This document shows, one piece after another, positions 16,621-24,420 of a stretch of 64,000 bases of DNA. The notes beneath the pieces were generated by a model. The model had not been told where the DNA came from and made no database searches. It was given only the letters and a program-made list of their open reading frames with translations. A program made the translations under genes and the position numbers. Position 1 is the stretch's first letter, and each line of letters begins with the position of its first letter. The stretch lies in NCBI GenBank assembly GCA_963825415.1, contig CAWGTD010000013.1:191305-255304 (forward strand), given 5' to 3'. The stretch comes from BP-464 sp963825415 (GTDB lineage: Bacteria > Actinomycetota > Thermoleophilia > Solirubrobacterales > Solirubrobacteraceae).

Positions 16621-18947
16621 CCGGCGCCCGGTGTCACGCGGTACGCATCGAAGACGCCCTCGATGTTGCGCAGGCGGCCGACGGTCGCCTTCAGCGCCTG
16701 GGTGTCGCCGACCTCGATCACGAAGCGGTTGGAGACCATCGGCGAGTTGACCAGGCAGCGGGCCTCGACGATGTTGATGCCGGCCTCGGCGAACGTGCGC
16801 GACAGGTCTTCGAGCAGGCGGTGGCGGTCCCACGCGTCGATCTGCAGCTCGACCTTGAACGACTGGGTCTGGTCGCCCGCCCAGTTGACGCGCACGAAGC
16901 GGTCGGGGTCCTTGCGCAGCGCGGCGACGTTGGGGCAGTCGTCGCGGTGGATCGTGATGCCGCGACCGAGCGAGATGTAGCCGACGATCGGGTCGCCAGG
17001 CACGGGCCGGCAGCACTTGGCCAGGCGCAGCATCACGTCCTCGACGCCCTCGACCTCGATGCCGTAGGAGCCCGAGGAGCCGGTCGGCCGGCGGCTGCGG
17101 CCGCGCGTCGCGGTGGCGAGCGCTTCGACCGCGGTCTGCGGGTCCTCCGCGGCCTCGCCCTCGCGCAGCCGCTGCATGACCTTGGTGACGACGACCTTCG
17201 GGCTGATCTTCACGCCGCCGAGCGCGATGTAGAAGTCCTCGGCCTTGCGGAAGCCCATCTCGCGGATGACGTCTGCGAGCAGCGGCGAGCCGGTGATCTT
17301 CTGGGCGGGCAGCCCGGCCTTCTGGAGGTGCTCCTGGAGCAGCGCGCGCCCGGTGTGCTCGGTGTCCTCGCGCGACTCGGCCTTGAACCACTGCTTGATC
17401 TTGTTGCGCGCGCGCGTCGTCTTGACGAGCGCGAGCCAGTCGCGCGACGGGCCGCGCTCGCGCTTGGCGGTGAGGATCTCGACGATGTCGCCGGACTTCA
17501 GCTCGTAGTGCAGCGGGACGAGCTTGCCGTTGATCTTCGCGCCGACACAGCGGTGGCCGATCTCGGTGTGGACCTCATAAGCGAAGTCCAACGGCGTCGC
17601 GCCGGCGGCCAGCGACTTGACCTCGCCCTTGGGGGTGAACACGAAGACCTCTTCGTCGAACAGGTCGACCTTGAGGTTCTCCATGAACTCCTTGGGATCC
17701 GACAGCTCCTGCTGCCACTCGAGCATCGAGCGCAGCCAGTGGACCTTCTTGTCGCTGTCCGGGCCGGTCTCCTTGTACATCCAGTGCGCGGCGACGCCGA
17801 ACTCGGCCATGTCGTGCATCTCGCGCGTGCGGATCTGGATCTCCAGCGGCAGTCCTTCGGGCCCGATGACCGTCGTGTGCAGCGACTGGTACATGTTGAA
17901 CTTGGGCATCGCGATGAAGTCCTTGAAGCGGCCGGGCAGCGGCTTCCACAGCGAGTGGATGACGCCGACCGCGCCGTAGCAGTCCTTCACCGAGTCGACG
18001 ACGACCCGCATGGCCGTGAGGTCGTAGATCTCGTTGAACTCGCGGCCCTTCTTGGTCATCTTCGAGTAGATCGAATAGAAGTGCTTGGCGCGGCCGACGA
18101 TCTCGGCGCGGATGCCCAGCGCCTCGAGCTCGCGCAGCAGGTACTGGCCGGCCTTGTCGACGTAGCCCTCGCGCTCCTCGCGCTGCTGGTTGACCAGGCC
18201 CTTGATCTCCTGGTACTTGCGCGGGTGCAGGGCGGCGAACGCGAGGTCCTCCAGCTCCCACTTGATCGCGTGGATGCCGAGCCGGTGGGCGATCGGCGCG
18301 TAGATCTCCAGCGTCTCGCGCGCCTTGTCGAACTGCTTCTGCTTGGCGAGCGCCGCGATCGTGCGCATGTTGTGCAGGCGGTCGGCGAGCTTGATGAGGA
18401 TGACCCGGAGATCCGAGGCCATCGCGACCATCATCTTGCGGTAGTTCTCGGCCTGCGCCTCGTCGCGCGACTGGAACGTGATCCCGGTGAGCTTGGTGAC
18501 GCCGTCGACAAGCGTCGCGATCTCGTCGCCGAACTGCTCGCGCACCTCTTCGAGCGACGCGGACGTGTCCTCGACCGTGTCGTGCAGCAGCGCGGCGCAG
18601 AGCGTCGCCGTGTCGAGGCGCATGCCGGCGCAGATCTTCGCGACGCCGACCGGGTGGACGATGAAGTCCTCGCCGGACTTGCGGCGCTGGTCTGCGTGGT
18701 GCTCGCAGGCGAAGACGAACGCGGCCTCGACGCGATCGCGGTCGATCTCCGTGCCCCAGTCCGAAGCGTGCTCCTCGACGATCGCGAAGAGGTCGGAGAG
18801 CAGCCGGCCCTCGCGCTCGGTGAGGTTGGGGCGCTGGAGGGATGCGTGGGACTCGGGGTGCTCGACGACGTCGACGGGCACGCGGGTCATGCTGCGCATC
18901 CCGCCGTCCGTGCCGCCGTTGGCGGCCGCGCCGTTTCCGGCTTTCAC
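16617..18947 (-). CDS. relA: Bifunctional (p)ppGpp synthetase/hydrolase RelA/SpoT
   Basis: About 776 residues, full length. The order is an HD hydrolase domain (FIVHPVGVAKI, LLHDTVEDTSA, KLADRLHNMRTI), a synthetase (HFYSIYSKMTKKGREFNEIYD in two parts, RFKDFIAMPK, YQSLHTTVIGP), a TGS domain (VFVFTPKGEVKSL) and a C-terminal ACT domain after RLAKCCRPVPGDPIVGYI. An intact HDxxED motif suggests hydrolase activity is kept. GTG 18947 is chosen because it overlaps the recJ TGA as GTGA, as at many junctions here. A TTG at 18977 would add ten residues. Confidence 0.93.
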   Translation of the reverse strand: MKAGNGAAANGGTDGGMRSMTRVPVDVVEHPESHASLQRPNLTEREGRLLSDLFAIVEEHASDWGTEIDRDRVEAAFVFACEHHADQRRKSGEDFIVHPVGVAKICAGMRLDTATLCAALLHDTVEDTSASLEEVREQFGDEIATLVDGVTKLTGITFQSRDEAQAENYRKMMVAMASDLRVILIKLADRLHNMRTIAALAKQKQFDKARETLEIYAPIAHRLGIHAIKWELEDLAFAALHPRKYQEIKGLVNQQREEREGYVDKAGQYLLRELEALGIRAEIVGRAKHFYSIYSKMTKKGREFNEIYDLTAMRVVVDSVKDCYGAVGVIHSLWKPLPGRFKDFIAMPKFNMYQSLHTTVIGPEGLPLEIQIRTREMHDMAEFGVAAHWMYKETGPDSDKKVHWLRSMLEWQQELSDPKEFMENLKVDLFDEEVFVFTPKGEVKSLAAGATPLDFAYEVHTEIGHRCVGAKINGKLVPLHYELKSGDIVEILTAKRERGPSRDWLALVKTTRARNKIKQWFKAESREDTEHTGRALLQEHLQKAGLPAQKITGSPLLADVIREMGFRKAEDFYIALGGVKISPKVVVTKVMQRLREGEAAEDPQTAVEALATATRGRSRRPTGSSGSYGIEVEGVEDVMLRLAKCCRPVPGDPIVGYISLGRGITIHRDDCPNVAALRKDPDRFVRVNWAGDQTQSFKVELQIDAWDRHRLLEDLSRTFAEAGINIVEARCLVNSPMVSNRFVIEVGDTQALKATVGRLRNIEGVFDAYRVTPGAG

Positions 18948-21366
18948 GCCGCCAGGCTTGTCCCTCGGCTCAGCCAACGCCTGCCCTCCTCGAGGCGTCG
19001 CTCGTATGCGACGAAGCTCGGCGAGCGCTCGAGCTCGGTGCGGCCCGACGGCGCGGGGACGCGGAGTTCCGTTCCTTCGATGGCGACGAGGGAGAGTTCT
19101 TCGAGCACGCGTAGGGCGCGCCCGGCCTGGACCGGCGGGACGTCCGCAAGCGCTGCCGATCCGCGATCGCGCAGTGCGACGTAGAGGGCACGCAGCGGGG
19201 CGCGGAGGTCGAGATCACGCTCGTGAACATGCACAGCAAAGGCTAGCTCAGGGTCCCCCCACGCCAGATGCGTCGTACGGCCAGGCAAGCCGTCGTGCAA
19301 CAGCGCCTCGTGGGCCGGTTCCGCGGGCGGGTCGAGGGCCACGACGTGCGGGTAGGGGCGCGCGGTTTCGGGGTTGCGCGCGAGCGCCGCGTAGCTGGTG
19401 ATCGCGAAGCCGCCGAGGCGGCCCTGCAGCCCCTTCCGGCGCGCCCTGGCGTCCGCGCAAACCACGAGGACCGGCTCTCCGCTGGCGACCAGGGAGGCGA
19501 TCGTCCCGGCGATTCCGGCGCCCCGGCGGTCGCTGATGGCGAGCTGTGGTGACTTTGGTGCGGTATGCGCCCCAAAGTGACCACAGCTCGGGGTGGTCGG
19601 CTCGGCGGCGGCCTCCGCAAGTGCCGCCTCCAGGAGCCCTTCCGGTTCGCCGGCGAGCTCGATCGGGCCGCCCGCGCACGGCACGGCGTGGCGAAGGACC
19701 AGCCGCGGCTCCACAGTTCCGTTCCACTCGTTGAGCTCGAGGCCGAACGTGGCGTCGAGGCGGCCTTCCTCGGCGCCGTCGGGGAGGCGGCCGGTGCCGA
19801 ACGCGACGGCGCGCGCGCGGGCGCCGCCGGCCTCGACGGTGAAGCGCACGTGCTTGCCCTCCCCCATCGGCCGGGCGTCGGTCAGGCGGGCGGCGGGGAC
19901 GAGCAGCGAGACGTCGGGGTTGCCCTGGCCGAACGGCGCGAGCCGGGCGAGCTCCTCGGCGAGGTCGGTGCCGAGGTCGTCGCCGGAGACGACCGCGTCG
20001 ACGCGCTCGACCGGGACGAGGTCGGCCGCGCAGAGCACCCGGGCGGCGTGCGCGGTGAAGGCGGCGCGGAACGCATCGACGGCGTCGCGCTGGATGGTCA
20101 GCCCCGCGGCCGCGCGGTGGCCGCCGTGGCGCAGCAGGTGCTCGGCGCCGGCGTCGAGGCCCGCGAGCAGGTCGAAGGACGGAATCGAGCGCCCCGAGCC
20201 GGTGCCGGTGTCGCCGTCGAGGGCGATCAGCACGGCGGGCCGGTTGTGGCGCTCAGCAATTCGAGACGCGACGATCCCGATGACGCCCGGGTGCCAGCCG
20301 TCGCCGGCGAGCACGTAGGCGGAGACATCGTCACCGGCCTGGGCGACCAGCGCCTCGGCCTCGAAGAGGATCCGCGTCTCGACGTGGCGACGCTCGGCGT
20401 TGGCGGCGTCGAGCTCCTCGGCGATCTGGCGCGCGCGGGCGTCGTCCTCGGTGAGCAGCAACTCGAGCCCTGCATCGGCGCGATGCAGCCGGCCGGCGGC
20501 GTTGATCCTCGGCGCGAGGCGAAACCCGCACGTCTTCGCGTCGATGGCGCTGGGGTCGCAGCGCGAAACCGCCATCAGCGCCCGCAACCCCGGGCGAGTG
20601 GTTCCGGCCAGCGCGCGCAAGCCCTCGCGCACGAGCCGCCGGTTCTCGCCCACCAGCGGCACGCAGTCGGCCACCGTGGCGAGCGCGACGAGGTCGAGGT
20701 CGGCGTCGGCCCCGCCTGGATCGCGGCCGGCGCCGGCCAGCAGCGCCCGCGCGAGCAGGTAGGCGACACCGGTCGCGCAGAGCTCCGGGCACGGGTAGCC
20801 GCCGACAAGCGGATGGACGATCGGCGCGTCGGGCAGCGTGCCGTCGGACCGCGGGGTGTGGTGGTCGGTGACGACGACCTCCATCCCCGCCTGCCGCGCG
20901 GCGGCGACCTCCCCGACCGCGGTGATCCCGCAGTCGACGGTGACGAGCAGCTTCGTACCGGCGGCGGCCAGCCGATCGACGGTCGCGACGGCGAGGCCGT
21001 AGCCGTCCTCGGTACGGCTCGGCAAGAACCAGCCGCAGTCGGCGCCCAGCTCGCGCAGGGTGCCGACCAGGACGGCGGTCGACGAGACGCCGTCGACGTC
21101 GTAGTCGCCGTGGACGACGATGCGGTTGCCCTCGCGAACGTGGCGCAGGATCACGTCGACCGCCTCTGGCATTCCCCCGAACGTGGACGGGTCGTGAGCC
21201 GTCGTCGGCGGCGAGGAACGCCCGCGCCTCCTCCGGGGCAGCCAGGGAACGCCGCACCAGCGTCTGCGCAACCGCGTGTGAAACCCCGAGCGTCTTCTTG
21301 CAGCGCGGCGACCTGCGCGTACGGCGCGGGGGCGATGCTGAGGCGGGCGGTGGACGGCGGTGGCAC
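18944..21366 (-). CDS. recJ: Single-strand DNA exonuclease RecJ, two N-terminal frameshifts
   Basis: About 806 residues after two indels, near 21297 and 21197, are corrected. The N-terminal part is read as LSIAPAPYAQVAAL, then KTLGVSHAVAQTLVRR, then AHDPSTFGGMPEAVDV. The catalytic DHH motifs follow: VVHGDYDVDGVSSTAVL, VTVDCGI and VVTDHHTP. DHHA1 has LRHGGHRAAAGLTI and the OB region APFGQGNPDVSLL. It degrades 5' ends in repair and RecF recombination. About 190 residues after the OB domain are not standard RecJ. A 49-base palindrome lies within this tail. Confidence 0.9.
19541..19589. repeat. 49-base near-perfect palindrome inside recJ
   Basis: Arms 19541-19562 and 19568-19589 are complementary at 20 of 22 positions around a 5-base GTATG loop. 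It begins GAGCTGTGGTGACTTTGG. It is less GC-rich than the surrounding recJ sequence and encodes a linker after the core domains. It looks like a REP-type or small mobile palindrome that has entered a tolerant part of the gene. Confidence 0.65.
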
Positions 21367-21372
21367 CGACCG

Positions 21373-21378
21373 AGTATC
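21373..21378 (-). promoter_or_regulatory. Candidate -10 element of recJ-relA
   Basis: GATACT on the minus strand ends six bases before the GTG at 21366, consistent with a leaderless recJ-relA message. Confidence 0.4.
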
Positions 21379-21433
21379 CGGTTCGGCCCCGACGGAACCG
21401 GCTGGGCGACATAGCTCGCGCTATCCGAGAAGA

Positions 21434-22472
21434 ATGTCGCCCATGAAGATCGGCATCAACGTCGGGTACTGGTCCGGCGGGCCGCCGCCGGGCGCCGCGG
21501 AGCTGGTGGCCGAGGCCGACCGGCTCGGCCTGGACTCGGTCTGGACCGCCGAGGCCTACGGCTCCGACGTGCTGACCCCGCTGGCCTGGTGGGGCGCGAA
21601 CACCAAGCAGATCCGCCTGGGCACCGCGATCGCCCAGATGAGCGCGCGCGAGCCCGCGGCGGCGGCAATGGCCGCGATCACGATGGACCATCTGTCGAAC
21701 GGGCGGTTCATCCTCGGCCTCGGCGTCTCCGGTCCGCAGGTGGTCGAGGGCTGGTACGGCAAGCCGTTCGCCAAGCCGCTTGCGCGCACGCGCGAGTACA
21801 TCGCGATCGTCCGCCAGATCCTGGCGCGCGAGGGCCCGGTCGACGTTCGAGGGCGAGCAGTACCGGCTGCCGCTGGAGGGCGGCACCGGGCTCGGCAAGC
21901 CGCTGAAGTCCTCGGTGCACCCGCTGCGCGCCGACCTGCCGATCTTCCTCGCCGCCGAGGGACCGAAGAACGTGGCGCTCGCCGCCGAGATCTGCGACGG
22001 CTGGCTGGCGCTGTTCTACGCGCCCGAGCACGACGGCTTCTACCGCGACGCGCTCGACGAGGGCTTCGCCCGCGAGGGCGCCCGCCGCAGCCGCGAGGAC
22101 TTCGAGATCGTCGCCTCGGTCCCGATCATCGTCACCGACGACGCCGGCTCGGCCATCGACGCCGTGCGCCCGATGTACGCCCTCTACTTCGGCGGCATGG
22201 GCGCGCGCGACCGCAACTTCCACGCCGACGTCGCCCGCCGCATGGGTTACGAGTCCGAAGTCGACACGATCCAGGACCTCTACCTCTCGGGCAAGAAGGA
22301 CGAGGCGGCCGCCGCCATCCCGGCCAAGCTCATCGAGCAGCTCACGCTGATCGGCCCGATCGAGAAGATCCGCGAGGACATCCAGCCGTGGCGGGAGTCG
22401 CAGGTCACGACCCTGCTCGTGCAGGGCGTGCACCCCGCGCTGCTCGAGGACCTCGCCTCGCTCGCCGACTAG
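21434..22472 (+). CDS. LLM-class F420-dependent oxidoreductase, one frameshift
   Basis: About 345 residues after one extra base near 21843 is removed. It is a luciferase-like TIM barrel: MKIGINVGYWSGG, ELVAEADRLGLDSVWTAEAY, LGTAIAQMSAREP, DHLSNGRFILGLGVSGPQVV and FLAAEGPKNVALAAEICDGW. The family uses reduced F420 to oxidise or reduce varied substrates. The substrate here is unknown. ATG 21434 is chosen because TATCCG sits six bases upstream. ATG 21443 (MKIGINV) is the alternative. Its TAG shares CTAG with the convergent sulfotransferase. Confidence 0.88.
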
Positions 22473-23383
22473 GCCGCTTCGTATCCGAGATAGGCCAGGC
22501 CTTCGGCACAGACCTCGTTGAGCGTCTGCTGCTCGTCAGCCGTGAGGCTCTCGCGCCACTTGCCCGGACTCGCGGCGCGGGCGAACCGCCCCGGCCCCTT
22601 CAGCTCGGCCGGCAGCGCGTCGAAGGAGAGCCTCTCCACGACGCCGACGTCGACCTCGGTTTCGGTGCCCATCCATGCGAACAGCTCGCCGAGCCCGGGC
22701 AGCGGATCGGCGAGCAGGTCCTCGTAGCGCACCCGCATCCGCAGCGCGGGATCGTGGTTCTCATAGGCGGTTCGCACGATCTCGTATCGCCATCGCCACC
22801 TGTAGGCCCGCTCGCGCACGTAATCAAGCCGGCGCTCCGGCGTCCGGTCCATCTGCCCGCCGTAGGCGTTCGTCACCCATGCCGCCTCGCCCGCGGCATC
22901 GAGCTCCGAGTCGACGACGTCGCGGGCATCGCGTGCAACCCAGAGCAGCCGAGACTCCGGGAGCGTGGCGAACAGGATGTCCGCGCCCTGCGAGCCGTTC
23001 GGCTCCTTGATGGCGCAGATCGACCGGCCGGACGGGTCGAGCTCTGCGAGTTGGGCGTCGTAGCGCTCGAGGATCATCGTGCGCAGCAGCGGCCGCCAGA
23101 CCGGCTCGAACTTGTCGCTGAAGAAGTAGTCGGCACGGCCGGCCAGCGCCTCGTTGAGCCGCTTCTTCTCCGAGCTGTACGAGCTGGCCGGCATGCTGAA
23201 CACGTCGGTGGAGAAGATGCCGAGGTGCATGCCGATGATCGACTCGTCGATCCCGACCATGCCCTCGTGCGAACGCAGCAGATTCAGCAGCCAGGTCGTC
23301 CCGCTGCGCGGCGAGCCGACCATCCACACCATCCTGCGCTCGAGCCGGTCCAGCCGTCTGCGGTTGCGGCGCGGCAGGTTCAC
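22469..23383 (-). CDS. PAPS-dependent sulfotransferase family protein
   Basis: 304 residues. The 5'-phosphosulfate loop is VWMVGSPRSGTTWLLNLLRS near the N-terminus, and the 3'-phosphate region is LLWVARDARDVVDSELDAAG. MRVRYEDLLADP follows, as in cytosolic-type sulfotransferases. It would move sulfate from PAPS to a hydroxyl or amino group. It is the first of three sulfotransferases in the window, so sulfation of glycans or lipids is plausible. No PAPS synthesis gene is seen. TACGAT lies eight bases before the GTG start. Confidence 0.85.
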   Translation of the reverse strand: MNLPRRNRRRLDRLERRMVWMVGSPRSGTTWLLNLLRSHEGMVGIDESIIGMHLGIFSTDVFSMPASSYSSEKKRLNEALAGRADYFFSDKFEPVWRPLLRTMILERYDAQLAELDPSGRSICAIKEPNGSQGADILFATLPESRLLWVARDARDVVDSELDAAGEAAWVTNAYGGQMDRTPERRLDYVRERAYRWRWRYEIVRTAYENHDPALRMRVRYEDLLADPLPGLGELFAWMGTETEVDVGVVERLSFDALPAELKGPGRFARAASPGKWRESLTADEQQTLNEVCAEGLAYLGYEAA

Positions 23384-23391
23384 GCGGCGGC

Positions 23392-23397
23392 ATCGTA
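23392..23397 (-). promoter_or_regulatory. Candidate -10 element of the sulfotransferase gene
   Basis: TACGAT on the minus strand ends eight bases before the GTG at 23383, so little or no leader is expected. Confidence 0.4.
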
Positions 23398-23419
23398 GGC
23401 GGTCGGCCGCGACGCGGTG

Positions 23420-24136
23420 TCAGCGCGTGGCGCTCCACGCGCCGAGCGCGCACATCGTCAGCCCCGCGAGCCCCGGCCCGCGAAACAGCCCGCCGCGCGC
23501 GACCCGCTCGAACCCCGCCGCGTCGAGCCACGCCCGCAGGCACGCCACGTTGGCCGCCCACCAGTTGAAGTCGGTGGCGGTGGCCTGGAAGCGCGCCGCC
23601 GGGCGCCGCGGGGCGAGCAACGAGGTGATCGGGTCGACCGGCTCGAGCAGCGTCAGCCGCCCGCCCGGTGCCAGCACGCCGCGCACCCGCTCCAATGCGA
23701 GCACCGGGTCGCGCAGGTGCAACAGCAGGGCGCCGACGAACGCGAAGTCGACCGGGCCGCCGATCGCGTCGGCGTCGAGGTCGTAGACGCTGACCTCCAC
23801 GCGGCGCACCGCCGAGCCCAGCGCCTCGGCGGCGATCCGAAAGCCCCGCCCCAGCTCGACGTTCAGCTCGACCGCCGCGGCCTCGAGCCGCTCCCGGTTG
23901 GCCGGCGGCCACTCGGCCGCGTCCAGGCGCGGGACGTCGGTCGCCACCACCTCGGCGCCGCGACGCTCCAGCTCGAACGCCCAGAAGCCGTCGAACGTGC
24001 CGACGTCGAGCGCGCGCCGCCCCGCCAGCGACGCAGGAAGCACCGCCGGCGCGATCGCGCGCAGATCCACATGCCCCGCCGTGACCTCGCCCGGCGCCAG
24101 CTCGATCGAGTGATACCAGTGGGGGTTCTCCCCCAC
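23420..24136 (-). CDS. SAM methyltransferase of the WYH family (CmoB/DUF1698-like), copy 1
   Basis: 238 residues. It begins VGENPHWYHSIELAPGEVT and has the SAM loop RALDVGTFDGFWAFELERRG, then VVATDVPRLD, DFAFVGALLLHLRDP and a late FNWWAANVACLRAWL. Three more genes in this window share the WYH opening, the D.(G/A)..DGF.A(F/Y)E loop and the final helix pattern. Similar proteins are often named tRNA (mo5U34) methyltransferases, but they also occur in glycan loci. The GTG at 24136 sits in a GC-rich hairpin. The preceding small membrane protein ends 11 bases upstream. Confidence 0.78.
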   Translation of the reverse strand: MGENPHWYHSIELAPGEVTAGHVDLRAIAPAVLPASLAGRRALDVGTFDGFWAFELERRGAEVVATDVPRLDAAEWPPANRERLEAAAVELNVELGRGFRIAAEALGSAVRRVEVSVYDLDADAIGGPVDFAFVGALLLHLRDPVLALERVRGVLAPGGRLTLLEPVDPITSLLAPRRPAARFQATATDFNWWAANVACLRAWLDAAGFERVARGGLFRGPGLAGLTMCALGAWSATR

Positions 24137-24138
24137 TG
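24117..24138. promoter_or_regulatory. Perfect 9-base stem hairpin over the methyltransferase start
   Basis: CAGTGGGGG-TTCT-CCCCCACTG folds into a nine-pair stem with a four-base loop and covers the GTG start of methyltransferase copy 1. It could limit its translation or weaken read-through from the upstream genes. Confidence 0.4.
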
Positions 24139-24147
24139 CCGGCCCGC

Positions 24148-24420
24148 TCAGAGCTCGAGCGCCTCGTTGCCGCGCCGCGCGCCCTCGGCGTACATCACCG
24201 CGATGCCGAGCAGCGCGCCCGGGATGGCGTCCAGCGCCGTGGCCAGGTGCGTGTCGTTCTGGCCCGGAACCACGAGGCCGTTGATCGCGAGCGCGACGAC
24301 GAACGCCCCGACGATCGCGCCGATCAGCGCGCCCACGATGCCGCCCCAGAACTTGTCGGGCATGAACACCGTGAAGTGCCAGATCGCGAGCCCCATCATG
24401 ATCCACGCCAACGCGCCCAT
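24148..24420 (-). CDS. Small membrane protein, unknown function
   Basis: 90 residues with three likely helices (GALAWIMMGLAIWHFTVF, GGIVGALIGAIVGAFVVALA, AIPGALLGIAVMYAEG) and a short charged tail. The glycine-rich middle resembles GlsB/YeaQ-type small membrane proteins, but I cannot assign the family. The ATG overlaps the secDF stop (TGATG), so it is made with the Sec accessory protein and could act at the translocon. That role is inferred from position only. Confidence 0.65.
   Translation of the reverse strand: MGALAWIMMGLAIWHFTVFMPDKFWGGIVGALIGAIVGAFVVALAINGLVVPGQNDTHLATALDAIPGALLGIAVMYAEGARRGNEALEL

Noticed and set aside
16821..19184. A 787-codon open frame on the plus strand
   Set aside because: Exact antisense of relA, with no domain signature. 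relA itself is full length and well conserved.
19565..23398. A 1277-codon open frame on the plus strand
   Set aside because: It is mostly antisense to recJ and the sulfotransferase. Its residues are low-complexity Arg/Ala/Gly, and it only becomes real in the LLM segment. Long false frames are normal at this GC content.
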